This document shows positions 11,719 to 23,413 of a DNA stretch of 64,000 bases, piece by piece. Positions within the stretch are counted from its first letter, which is position 1. Each line of letters opens with the position of its first letter. The notes below the pieces were generated by a model, which did no database searches, was not told the origin of the DNA, and worked only from the letters and a program-made list of their open reading frames with translations. The position numbers and the translations under genes were made by a program. This DNA comes from Chlorocebus sabaeus (lineage: Eukaryota; Chordata; Mammalia; Primates; Cercopithecidae), in the NCBI RefSeq assembly GCF_047675955.1, contig NC_132909.1:39359931-39423930 (forward strand), in the 5' to 3' direction.

Positions 11719-14061
11719 ATGTCTGGGACACAGATCGCTTCCCAGTCCGTCAGGGAGACACTCCTCGGACATCCGTGCGGTGACGGTTTCTCTCTCCAAA
11801 CCTGTTTCTGCTTGCTTGGCCAGGTTCCTTGACCCTGGAGCTCTTGGCTGCCATACGTGTCTCCGGCAGGGAAGCTGTCCTGCTCTCCCTGTTTCTCCTC
11901 ATGGCTGGGTGGCCTGCCTCGCATGAGCGGTAGGCGACCGTGACTGGCCTTGTCTTCTTGGACAGGCGGTGCGGCACTTCCCCTCTGCACTTCCCCTCTC
12001 GTTCTTGAGGGACAGCCTCTCCTCTGCTCCTCTGAGCGGGTGGACTGACTTCCTGAATCTTCTGGCCCCCTCCTGGATCCCAGGCGTTCTTTGATTTCCC
12101 TTGGAATCCACGGACAGGTCCCTTGGGACCCTCTTCCACCCGGGCACAGGCCTGGACTCCGCCGTTGGTTTCGCCGTCGCCCCGTAGGCCCGGGCTGACA
12201 CGCATTCACGTCGTCTGCTCGGGGATCGGCCAGTGCCACGCGTGGGGCCATTGGCTCCACGGCAGAACCGCGGCGGAACCGCCCCGTCCCTGTTTGCGCG
12301 TGTCCTGGAAAGCAGAGGCAGCTTGCAGGAGCCCCGGGGCTTTTGCAAGCGGGGCTAGGCCGCCGCTCTTTCAGAGGGGGAGGGAGGCCCAGGGCTCGTG
12401 GGTCAGTGAATTTTCGGCTGGCCCCACGCCTTAAGGCCCAGGGGATGATTCTGTGCTGCAGGGAGGCCCCGCCTGCCTCAGCCCATGATGGCGAGCCCAT
12501 CCTTTCTCACCCGGAGGGGTCCAAAATCCCATCTCAAGAGGAGTCCTGAGACCCCAGCAGAGGCCCTGAAGCTCCCCCTCCACCGGTGGAAGTCGGCTCA
12601 AGGAGGTCCTGAAGACAGGACTCCGGGGATCTTGCTACTGGGATGCCCGCGGCCCCTTCTCCCACGCCGCCCCCTGCTGGAGCCCGGATCCGGCCGCCAC
12701 CGGGGCTGCGGCGACAGCCCCCAGCGACCCCCACCCCCCCTCCCCGCTTCCCCGTGCCCCTCCGCGCACACGACCCCTCCCACCCCATCCCCGGCCCCGG
12801 CGCCCCGCGCAGCCGCCGTTGTTTAAAGGGGCCGCAGCCTGACTTCCAGGTGGGGAGCGCGAGTGGGCCCGGCGCGGCAGGGCCAGTGCGCATGCGCGAG
12901 GCGCGAGCGGCCGCCGGCGTCATAGCGGTTCCCACGGTTGTCTTAGAAACCAGCCCCCTGAGGCTTGGCAAAGCAGGAGCCCTCCGTGCCGGTGCTTGGG
13001 TGTCGGGGCTGCGGGGCTCCTGACTCCCTCACCTCTCCACGGGGTCGACAGGAACGTCTCCGGACGGACGCCGGGAATCGCAAGGCGCCGGCCAGGAGGA
13101 CAAAACCGCAGGCGGAGTCCGGGGGAAGAGGCGCGTGGTCCCAGCATCAGGCCTGCCCCGACGGTGTTGGGGTGAGTCTCCCCAAAAGTCTTGCCCCCGT
13201 GATCTCCACGACCGTTCCGCCCGCCTGTCCGTGGGCTGCTCTCTCCCCCGAGGGGCCTTCAGGCCCGGAGCAGAAACCAGCAGCGTCGGGGGGGCTGTGT
13301 GCCTGCGGGGGCTGCGTTTCTGTGCCGCTGCTGCCGTGGGACTGTGTGTGTCTGCGTCTCTCCCATTCTCTCTTGTCTCTCTGGCCCTCACTCTCTGTGT
13401 GTCTTTCCCTCTTTCTGCCGGTTTGTGTGTGCCTGCCCGTGTGCGTGGCTGCGTTCGGACGAATGCGCCCGGACGAATGCGCCCGGTGCGCCCAAAGGCG
13501 ACTTCTTGCGTGTCGGCCTGGCTCTGCGGAGCCTCTTTCTTCTGCCTCTGTGCCTGGGTCTGGCGGCGGGCTCGTCAGTGGTTTTCGCCGCCGTTCCGGT
13601 TCCGCTAGGGGTCTCTGAGGGCCACGACCGCGTGAGGAGATGCTCCTTCCCCAGCAGCAGTGGAGAAATCTCCTTACCCTTGCCGATCGGACCCCCTCCT
13701 GGGATCAAGATAACCTCAGTCCAGCCAGGGACAAAAGCCCCAAAGGAGCTCATCGCCCTGCAGGAGAGGAGCAGACCCGCCTCAGAGGAGAGGCTTGTAC
13801 CTTTTCACGGCGCTTCTCTGAGAAATGAAGTTGCACCAAGGCAGAAGCTTGAAGAGGAAGCCGGGAAGGGGAGATGCCAGGCCTCCCGGTCCCTGGAACG
13901 CTGGCCTCTCTGGACAAGGCAGCCGTTGGGCAACCCTCCCCTTAGGCCCGCGGCGGTGGCAGCGGGCAGTATCCGGCCTGGGCTCCGGCCTCTGCTCTGT
14001 CCTCCCTCTTGCTCTGTCTCCCCTGTCTCTCGGGGGCCTACACGCTTCTCGGTCTGGCTGA
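11719..14061 (+). repeat. Macrosatellite unit 6 (type C)
   Basis: 2,343 bp. It is a near copy of unit 3. It carries TTCCTGAATC near 12050, GGAGCCCCGGGGC near 12330 and GGCGTCAT at 12916. The left part of this unit is the apparent donor of the left part of unit 10. Confidence 0.95.
12667..12923 (-). promoter_or_regulatory. Unit 6 regulatory block: CTCF and NRF1 intact
   Basis: CTCF core at 12667-12680. NRF1 palindrome at 12887-12897. GGCGTCAT at 12916-12923, as in unit 3. Confidence 0.75.
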
Positions 14062-16397
14062 ATGTCTGGGACACAGATCGCTTCCCAGTCCGTCAGGGAG
14101 ACACTCCTCGGACATCCGTGTGGTGAAGGTTTCTCTCTCCAAACCTGTTTCTGCTTGCTTGGCCAGGTTCCTTGACCCTGGAGCTCTTGGCTCCCATACG
14201 TGTCTCCGGCAGGGAAGCTGTCCTGCTCTCCCTGTTTCTCCTCATGGCTGGGTGGCCTGCCTCGCATGAGCGGTAGGCGACCGTGACTGGCCTTGTCTTC
14301 TTGGACAGGCGGTGCGGCACTTCCCCTCTGCACTTCCCCTCTCGTTCTTGAGGGACAGCCTCTCCTCTGCTCCTCTGAGCGGGTGGACTGACTCCCTGAA
14401 TCTTCTGGCCCCCTCCTGGATCCCAGGCGTTCTTTGATTTCCCTTGGAATCCACGGACAGGTCCCTTGGGACCCTCTTCCACCCGGGCACAGGCCTGGAC
14501 TCCGCCGTTGGTTTCGCCGTCGCCCCGTAGGCCCGGGCTGACACGCATTCACGTCGTCTGCTCGGGGATCGGCCAGTGCCACGCGTGGGGCCATTGGCTC
14601 CACGGCAGAACCGCGGCGGAACCGCCCCGTCCCTGTTTGCGCGTGTCCTGGAAAGCAGAGGCAGCTTGCAGGAGCCCCTTGGCTTTTGCAAGCGGGGCTA
14701 GGCCGCCGCTCTTTCAGAGGGGGAGGGAGGCCCAGGGCTCGTGGGTCAGTGAATTTTCGGCTGGCACCACGCCTTAAGGCCCAGGGGATGATTCTGTGCT
14801 GCAGGGAGGCCCCGCCTGCCTCAGCCCGTGATGGCGAGCCCATTCTTTCTCACCCGGAGGGGGCCAAAATCCCATCTCAAGAGGAGTCCTGAGACCCCAG
14901 CAGAGGCCCTGAAGCTCCCCCTCCACCGGTGGAAGTCGGCTCAAGGAGGTCCTGAAGACAGGACTCCGGGGATCTTGCTACTGGGATGCCCGCGGCCCCT
15001 TCTCCCACGCCGCCCCCTGCTGGAGCCCGGATCCGGCCGCGGCCGGGGCTGCGGCGGCAGCCCCCAGCGACCCCCACCCCCCCTCCCCGCTTCCCCGCTT
15101 CCCCGTGCCCCTCCGCGCACACGCCCCCTCCCACCCCATCCCCGGCCCCGGCGCCCCGCGCAGCCGCCGTTGTTTAAAGGGGCCGCAGCCTGACTTCCAG
15201 GTGGGGAGCGCGAGTGGGCCCGGCGCGGCAGGGCCAGTGCGCATGCGCGAGGCGCGAGCGGCAGCTGGCGTCACAGCGGTTCCCACGGTTGTCTTAGAAA
15301 CCAGCCCCCTGAGGCTTGGCAAAGCAGGAGCCCTCCGTGCCGGTGCTTGGGTGTCGGGGCTGCGGGGCTCCTGCCTCCCTCACCTCTCCACGGGGTCGAC
15401 AGGAACGTCTCCGGACGGACGCCGTGAGTCGCAAGGCGCCGGCCAGGAGGACAAAACCGCAGGCGGAGTCCGGGGGAAGAGGCGCGTGGTCCCAGCATCA
15501 GGCCTGCCCCGACGGTGTTGGGGTGAGTCTCCCCAAAAGTCTTGCCCCCGTGATCTCCACGACCGTTTCGCCCGCCTGTCCGTGGGCTGCTCTCTCCACG
15601 AGGGGCCTTCAGGCCCGGAGCAGAAGCCAGCAGCGTCGGGGGGGCTGTGTGCCTGCGGGGGCTGCGTTTCTGTGCCGCTGCTGCCGTGGGACTGTGTGTG
15701 TCTGCGTCTCTCCCATTCTCTCTTGTCTCTCTGGCCCTCACTCTCTGTGTGTCTTTCCCTCTTTCTGCCGGTTTGTGTGTGCCTGCCCGTGTGCGTGGGT
15801 GCGTTCGGACGAATGCGCCCGGTGCGCCCAAAGGCGACTTCTTGCGTGTCGGCCTGGCTCTGCCGAGCCTCTTTCTTCTGCCTCTGTGCCTGGGTCTTGC
15901 GGTGGGCTCGTCAGTGGTTTTCGCCGCCGTTCCGGTTCCGCTCGGGGTCCCTGAGGGCCACGACCGCGTGAGGAGATGCGTCTTCCCCAGCAGCAGTGGA
16001 GAAATCTCGTTACCCTTCCCGATGGGACCCCCTCCTGGGATCAAGATAACCACAGTCCAGCCAGGGACAAAAGCCCCAGAGGAGCTCATCGTCCTGCAGG
16101 AGAGGAGCAGACCCGCCTCAGAGGAGAGGCCTGTAGCTTTTCACGGCGCTTCTCTGAGCAATGAAGTTGCACCAAGGCAGAAGCTTGAAGACGAAGCCGG
16201 GAAGGGGAGATGCCAGGCCTCCCGGTCCCTGGAACGCTGGCCTCTCTGGACAAGGCAGCCGTTGGGCAACCCTCCCCTTAGGCCCGCGGCGGTGGCAGCG
16301 GGCAGTATCCGGCCTGGGCTCCGGCCTCTGCTCTGTCCTCCCTCTTGCTCTGTCTCCCCTGTCTCTCGGGGGCCTACACGCTTCTCGGTCTGGCTGA
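14062..16397 (+). repeat. Macrosatellite unit 7 (type D)
   Basis: 2,336 bp. Type D marks are GCGGCAGCTGGCG, which destroys the NotI-type octamer near 15260, CGCCGTGAGTCGC near 15421 and CCCGTGATGGCG near 14826. The promoter block is intact. The right part is shared with unit 10. Confidence 0.95.
15010..15274 (-). promoter_or_regulatory. Unit 7 regulatory block: all elements intact
   Basis: CTCF core at 15010-15023. NRF1 palindrome at 15238-15248. GGCGTCAC at 15267-15274. The sequence between NRF1 and the CRE-like site is GCGGCAGC rather than GCGGCCGC. Confidence 0.75.
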
Positions 16398-18744
16398 ATG
16401 TCTGGGACACAGATCGCTTCCCAGTCCGTCAGGGAGACACTCCTCGGACATCCGTGTGGTGAAGGTTTCTCTCTCCAAACCTGTTTCTGCTTGCTTGGCC
16501 AGGTTCCTTGACCCTGGAGCTCTTGGCTCCCATACGTGTCTCCGGCAGGGAAGCTGTCCTGCTCTCCCTGTTTCTCCTCATGGCTGGGTGGCCTGCCTCG
16601 CATGAGCGGTAGGCGACCGTGACTGGCCTTGTCTTCTTGGACAGGCGGTGCGGCACTTCCCCTCTGCACTTCCCCTCTCGTTCTTGAGGGACAGCCTCTC
16701 CTCTGCTCCTCTGAGCGGGTGGACTGACTCCCTGAATCTTCTGGCCCCCTCCTGGATCCCAGGCGTTCTTTGATTTCCCTTGGAATCCACGGACAGGTCC
16801 CTTGGGACCCTCTTCCACCCGGGCACAGGCCTGGACTCCGCCGTTGGTTTCGCCGTCGCCCCGTAGGCCCGGGCTGACACGCATTCACGTCGTCTGCTCG
16901 GGGATCGGCCAGTGCCACGCGTGGGGCCATTGGCTCCGCGGCGGATCCGCGGCGGAACCGCCCCGTCCCTGTTTGCGCGTGTCCTGGAAAGCAGAGGCAG
17001 CTTGCAGGAGCCCCTTGGCTTTTGCAAGCGGGGCTAGGCCGCCGCTCTTTCAGAGGGGGAGGGAGGCCCAGGGCTCGTGGGTCAGTGAATTTTCGGCTGG
17101 CACCACGCCTTAAGGCCCAGGGGATGATTCTGTGCTGCAGGGAGGCCCCGCCTGCCTCAGCCCATGATGGCGAGCCCATCCTTTCTCACCCGGAGGGGTC
17201 CAAAATCCCATCTCAAGAGGAGTCCTGAGACCCCAGCAGAGGCCCTGAAGCTCCCCGTCCACCGGTGGAAGTCGGCTCAAGGAGGTCCTGAAGACAGGAC
17301 TCCGGGGATCTTGCTACTGGGATGCCCGCGGCCCCTTCTCCCACGCCGCCCCCTGCTGGAGCCCGGATCCGGCCGCCGCCGGGGCTGCGGCGGCAGCCCC
17401 CAGCGACCCCCACCCCCCCCTCCCCGCTTCCCCGCTTCCCCGTGCCCCTCCGCGCACACGCCCCCTCCCACCCCATCCCGGTTCCCGGCGCCCCGCGCAG
17501 CCGCCTTTGTTTAAAGGCGCCGCAGCCTGACTTCCAGGTGGGGAGCGCGAGTGGACCCTGTGCGGCAGGGCCAGTGCGCATGCCCGAGGCGCGAGCGGCC
17601 GCTGGCGTCACAGCGGTTCCCACGGTTGTCTTAGAAACCAGCCCCCTGAGGCTTGGCAAAGCAGGAGCCCTCCGTGCCGGTGCTTGGGTGTCGGGGCTGC
17701 GGGGCTCCTGCCTCACCTCTCCACGGGGTCGACAGGAACGTCTCCGGACGGACGCCGGGAGTCGCAAGGCGCCGGCCAGGAGGACAAAACCGCAAGCGGA
17801 GTCCGCGGGAAGAGGCGCGTGGTCCCAGCATCAGGCCTGCCCCGACGGTGTTGGGGTGAGTCTCCCCAAAAGTCTTGCCCCCGTGATCTCCACGACCGTT
17901 CCGCCCGCCTGTCCGTGGGCTGCTCTCTCCACCCCCCCGAGGGGCCTTCACGCCCGGAGCAGAAGCCTGCAGCGTCGGGGGTGCTGTGTGCCTGCGGGGG
18001 CTGCGTTTCTGTGCCGCTTCTGCCGTGGGACTGTGTGTGTCTGCGTCTCTCCCATTCTCTCTTGTCTCTCTGGCCCTCACTCTCTGTGTGTCTTTCCCTC
18101 TTTCTGCCGGTTTGTGTGTGCCTGCCCGTGTGCGTGGCTGCGTTCGGACGAATGCGCCCGGACGAATGCGCCCGGTGCGCCCAAAGGCGACTTCTTGCGT
18201 GTCGGCCTGGCTCTGCCGAGCCTCTTTCTTCTGCCTCTGTGCCTGGGTCTGGCGGCGGGCTCGTCAGTGGTTTTCGCCGCCGTTCCGCTCGGGGTCCCTG
18301 AGGGCCACGACCGCGTGAGGAGATGCGCCTTCCCCAGCAGCAGTGGAGAAATCTCCTTACCCTTGCCGATCGGACCCCCTCCTGGGATCAAGATAACCTC
18401 AGTCCAGCCAGGGACAAAAGCCCCAAAGGAGCTCATCGCCCTGCAGGAGAGGAGCAGACCCGCCTCAGAGGAGAGGCTTGTACCTTTTCACGGCGCTTCT
18501 CTGAGAAATGAAGTTGCACCAAGGCAGAAGCTTGAAGAGGAAGCCGGGAAGGGGAGATGCCAGGCCTCCCGGTCCCTGGAACGCTGGCCTCTCTGGACAA
18601 GGCAGCCGTTGGGCAACCCTCCCCTTAGGCCCGCGGCGGTGGCAGCGGGCAGTATCCGGCCTGGGCTCCGGCCTCTGCTCTGTCCTCCCTCTTGCTCTGT
18701 CTCCCCTGTCTCTCGGGGGCCTACACGCTTCTCGGTCTGGCTGA
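16398..18744 (+). repeat. Macrosatellite unit 8 (type A)
   Basis: 2,347 bp. It repeats unit 4 at an offset of 9,359-9,361 bp. NRF1 is broken at 17575-17586. A private GGTTCCC change lies at 17480. This unit begins the second long A-B-C-like copy. Confidence 0.95.
17346..17611 (-). promoter_or_regulatory. Unit 8 regulatory block: CTCF intact, NRF1 broken
   Basis: CTCF core at 17346-17359. TTTAAA near 17510-17515. TGCGCATGCCCG at 17575-17586. GGCGTCAC at 17604-17611. Confidence 0.75.
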
Positions 18745-21077
18745 ATGTCTGGGACACAGATCGCTTCCCAGTCCGTCAGGGAGACACTCCTCGGACATCC
18801 GTGTGGTGAAGGTTTCTCTCTCCAAACCTGTTTCTGCTTGCTTGGCCAGGTTCCTTGACCCTGGAGCTCTTGGCTCCCATACGTGTCTCCAGCAGGGAAG
18901 CTGTCCTGCTCTCCCTGTTTCTCCTCATGGCTGGGTGGCCTGCCTCGCATGAGCGGTAGGCGACCGTGACTGGCCTTGTCTTCTTGGACAGGCGGTGCGG
19001 CACTTCCCCTCTGCACTTCCCCTCTCGTTCTTGAGGGACAGCCTCTCCTCTGCTCCTCTGAGCGGGTGGACTGACTCCCTGAATCTTCTGGCCCCCTCCT
19101 GGATCCCAGGCGTTCTTTGATTTCCCTTGGAATCCACGGACAGGTCCCTTGGGACCCTCTTCCACCCGGGCACAGGCCTGGACTCCGCCGTTGGTTTCGC
19201 CGTCGCCCCGTAGGCCCGGGCTGACACGCATTCACGTCGTCTGCTCGGGGATCGGCCAGTGCCACGCGTGGGGCCATAGGCTCCGCGGCGGAACCGCCGC
19301 GGAACCGCCCCGTCCCTGTTTGCGCGTGTCCTGGAAAGCAGAGGCAGCTTGCAGGAGCCCCGGGGCTTTTGCAAGCGGGGCTAGGCCGCCGCTCTTTCAG
19401 AGGGGGAGGGAGGCCCAGGGCTCGTGGGTCAGTGAATTTTCGGCTGGCCCCACGCCTTAAGGCCCAGGGGATGATTCTGTGCTGCAGGGAGGCCCCGCCT
19501 GCCTCAGCCCATGATGGCGAGCCCATTCTTTCTCACCCGGAGGGGGCCAAAATCCCATCTCAAGAGGAGTCCTGAGACCCCAGCAGAGGCCCTGAAGCTC
19601 CCCCTCCACCGGTGGAAGTCGGCTCAAGGAGGTCCTGAAGACAGGACTCCGGGGATCTTGCTACTGGGATGCCCGCGGCCCCTTCTCCCACGCCGCCCCC
19701 TGCTGGAGCCCGGATCCGGCCGCGGCCGGGGCTGCGGCGGCAGCCCCCAGCGACCCCCACCCCCCCCTCCCCGCTTCCCCGCTTCCCCGTGCCCCTCCGC
19801 GCACACGCCCCCTCCCACCCCATCCCCGGCCCCGGCGCCCCGCGCAGCCGCCGTTGTTTAAAGGCGCCGCAGCCTGACTTCCAGTTGGGGAGCGCGATTG
19901 GACCCGGAGCGGCAGGGCCAGTGCGCATGCGCGAGGCGCGAGCGGCCGCTGGCTTCACAGCGGTTCCCACGGTTGTCTTAGAAACCAGCCCCCTGAGGCT
20001 TGGCAAAGCAGGAGCCCTCCGTGCCGGTCCTTGGGTGTCGGGGCTGCGGGGCTCCTGCCTCACCTCTCCACGGGGTCGACAGGAACGTCTCCGGACGGAC
20101 GCCGGGATTCGCTAGGCGCCGGCCAGGAGGACAAAACCGCAGGCGGAATCCGCGGGAAGAGGCGCGTGGTCCCAGCATCAGGCCTGCCCGGACGGTGTTG
20201 GGGTGAATCTCCCCAAAAGTCTTGCCCCCGTGATCTCCACGACCGTTCCGCCCGCCTGTCCGTGGGCTGCTCTCTCCCCCGAGGGGCCTTCACGCCCGGA
20301 GCAGAAGCCTGCAGCGTCGGGGGGGCTGTGTGCCTGCAGGGGCTGCGTTTCTGTGCCGCTGCTGCCGTGGGACTGTGTGTGTCTGCGTCTCTCCCATTCT
20401 CTCTTGTCTCTCTGGCGCTCACTCTCTGTGTGTCTTTTCCTCTTTCTGCCGGTTTGTGTGTGCCTGCCCGTGTGCGTGGGTGAGTTCGGACGAATGCGCC
20501 CCGTGCGCCCAAAGGCGACTTCTTGCGTGTCGGACTGGCTCTGCGGAGCCTCTTTCTTCTGCCTCTGTGCCTGGGTCTTGGGGTGGGCTCCTCAGTGGTT
20601 TTCGCCGCCGTTCAGGTTCCGCTCGGGGTCCCTGAGGGCCACGACCGCGTGAGGAGATGCGTCTCCCCAGCAGCAGTGGAGAAATCTCGTTACCCTTCCC
20701 CATCGGACCCCCTCCTGGGATCAAGATAACCACAGTCCAGCCAGGGACAAAAGCCCCAGAGGAGCTCATCGCCCTGCAGGAGCGGAGCAGACCCACCTCA
20801 GAGGAGAGGCTTGTACCTTTTCACGGCGCTTCTCTGAGCAATGAAGTTGCACCAAGGCAGAAGCTTGAAGAGGAAGCCGGGAAGGGGAGATGCCAGGCCT
20901 CCCGGTCCCTGGAACGCTGGCCTCTCTGGACAAGGCAGCCGTTGGGCAACCCTCCCCTTAGGCCCGCGGCGGTGGCAGCGGGCAGTATCCGGCCTGGGCT
21001 CCGGCCTCTGCTCTGCCCTGCCTCTTGCTCTGTCTCCCCTGTCTCTCGGGGGCCTACACGCTTCTCGGTCTGGCTGA
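18745..21077 (+). repeat. Macrosatellite unit 9 (type B)
   Basis: 2,333 bp. It is nearly identical to unit 5, including the GTGAAT donor variant and the GGCTTCAC CRE loss. A private CCAGCAGG change sits near 18888. Confidence 0.95.
19693..19958 (-). promoter_or_regulatory. Unit 9 regulatory block: CTCF and NRF1 intact, CRE-like lost
   Basis: CTCF core at 19693-19706. NRF1 palindrome at 19922-19932. GGCTTCAC at 19951-19958. Confidence 0.75.
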
Positions 21078-23413
21078 ATGTCTGGGACACAGATCGCTTC
21101 CCAGTCCGTCAGGGAGACACTCCTCGGACATCCGTGCGGTGACGGTTTCTCTCTCCAAACCTGTTTCTGCTTGCTTGGCCAGGTTCCTTGACCCTGGAGC
21201 TCTTGGCTGCCATACGTGTCTCCGGCAGGGAAGCTGTCCTGCTCTCCCTGTTTCTCCTCATGGCTGGGTGGCCTGCCTCGCATGAGCGGTAGGCGACCGT
21301 GACTGGCCTTGTCTTCTTGGACAGGCGGTGCGGCACTTCCCCTCTGCACTTCCCCTCTCGTTCTTGAGGGACAGCCTCTCCTCTGCTCCTCTGAGCGGGT
21401 GGACTGACTTCCTGAATCTTCTGGCCCCCTCCTGGATCCCAGGCGTTCTTTGATTTCCCTTGGAATCCACGGACAGGTCCCTTGGGACCCTCTTCCACCC
21501 GGGCACAGGCCTGGACTCCGCCGTTGGTTTCGCCGTCGCCCCGTAGGCCCGGGCTGACACGCATTCACGTCGTCTGCTCGGGGATCGGCCAGTGCCACGC
21601 GTGGGGCCATTGGCTCCACGGCAGAACCGCGGCGGAACCGCCCCGTCCCTGTTTGCGCGTGTCCTGGAAAGCAGAGGCAGCTTGCAGGAGCCCCTTGGCT
21701 TTTGCAAGCGGGGCTAGGCCGCCGCTCTTTCAGAGGGGGAGGGAGGCCCAGGGCTCGTGGGTCAGTGAATTTTCGGCTGGCACCACGCCTTAAGGCCCAG
21801 GGGATGATTCTGTGCTGCAGGGAGGCCCCGCCTGCCTCAGCCCGTGATGGCGAGCCCATTCTTTCTCACCCGGAGGGGGCCAAAATCCCATCTCAAGAGG
21901 AGTCCTGAGACCCCAGCAGAGGCCCTGAAGCTCCCCCTCCACCGGTGGAAGTCGGCTCAAGGAGGTCCTGAAGACAGGACTCCGGGGATCTTGCTACTGG
22001 GATGCCCGCGGCCCCTTCTCCCACGCCGCCCCCTGCTGGAGCCCGGATCCGGCCGCGGCCGGGGCTGCGGCGGCAGCCCCCAGCGACCCCCACCCCCCCT
22101 CCCCGCTTCCCCGCTTCCCCGTGCCCCTCCGCGCACACGCCCCCTCCCACCCCATCCCCGGCCCCGGCGCCCCGCGCAGCCGCCGTTGTTTAAAGGGGCC
22201 GCAGCCTGACTTCCAGGTGGGGAGCGCGAGTGGGCCCGGCGCGGCAGGGCCAGTGCGCATGCGCGAGGCGCGAGCGGCAGCTGGCGTCACAGCGGTTCCC
22301 ACGGTTGTCTTAGAAACCAGCCCCCTGAGGCTTGGCAAAGCAGGAGCCCTCCGTGCCGGTGCTTGGGTGTCGGGGCTGCGGGGCTCCTGCCTCCCTCACC
22401 TCTCCACGGGGTCGACAGGAACGTCTCCGGACGGACGCCGTGAGTCGCAAGGCGCCGGCCAGGAGGACAAAACCGCAGGCGGAGTCCGGGGGAAGAGGCG
22501 CGTGGTCCCAGCATCAGGCCTGCCCCGACGGTGTTGGGGTGAGTCTCCCCAAAAGTCTTGCCCCCGTGATCTCCACGACCGTTTCGCCCGCCTGTCCGTG
22601 GGCTGCTCTCTCCACGAGGGGCCTTCAGGCCCGGAGCAGAAGCCAGCAGCGTCGGGGGGGCTGTGTGCCTGCGGGGGCTGCGTTTCTGTGCCGCTGCTGC
22701 CGTGGGACTGTGTGTGTCTGCGTCTCTCCCATTCTCTCTTGTCTCTCTGGCCCTCACTCTCTGTGTGTCTTTCCCTCTTTCTGCCGGTTTGTGTGTGCCT
22801 GCCCGTGTGCGTGGCTGCGTTCGGACGAATGCGCCCGGTGCGCCCAAAGGCGACTTCTTGCGTGTCGGCCTGGCTCTGCCGAGCCTCTTTCTTCTGCCTC
22901 TGTGCCTGGGTCTTGCGGTGGGCTCGTCAGTGGTTTTCGCCGCCGTTCCGGTTCCGCTCGGGGTCCCTGAGGGCCACGACCGCGTGAGGAGATGCGTCTT
23001 CCCCAGCAGCAGTGGAGAAATCTCGTTACCCTTCCCGATGGGACCCCCTCCTGGGATCAAGATAACCACAGTCCAGCCAGGGACAAAAGCCCCAGAGGAG
23101 CTCATCGTCCTGCAGGAGAGGAGCAGACCCGCCTCAGAGGAGAGGCCTGTAGCTTTTCACGGCGCTTCTCTGAGCAATGAAGTTGCACCAAGGCAGAAGC
23201 TTGAAGAGGAAGCCGGGAAGGGGAGATGCCAGGCCTCCCGGTCCCTGGAACGCTGGCCTCTCTGGACAAGGCAGCCGTTGGGCAACCCTCCCCTTAGGCC
23301 CGCGGCGGTGGCAGTGGGCAGTATCCGGCCTGGGCTGGGGCCTCTGCTCTGCCCTGCCTCTTGCTCTGTCTCCCCTGTCTCTCGGGGGCCTACACGCTTC
23401 TCGGTCTGGCTGA
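21078..23413 (+). repeat. Macrosatellite unit 10 (C/D recombinant)
   Basis: 2,336 bp. The left ~340 bp or more follow unit 6 (GTGCGGTGACGG near 21133, TTCCTGAATC near 21411). From about 21690 on it follows unit 7 (CCCCTTGGC, CCCGTGATGG, GCGGCAGC). The switch lies between about 21420 and 21690. Confidence 0.92.
22026..22290 (-). promoter_or_regulatory. Unit 10 regulatory block: all elements intact
   Basis: CTCF core at 22026-22039. NRF1 palindrome at 22254-22264. GGCGTCAC at 22283-22290. This block belongs to the type D half of the recombinant unit. Confidence 0.75.

Noticed and set aside
17322..18809. Long plus-strand reading frame (495 codons) spanning the promoter block and much of a unit, with relatives in other units
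   Set aside because: Stop codons are rare in this GC-rich DNA, and several frames on both strands are open at once. The frame is broken or shifted by 1-2 bp indels between units, the product is Pro/Arg/Ser/Ala-rich low-complexity sequence, and it starts upstream of the TTTAAA box. No coding constraint is visible.
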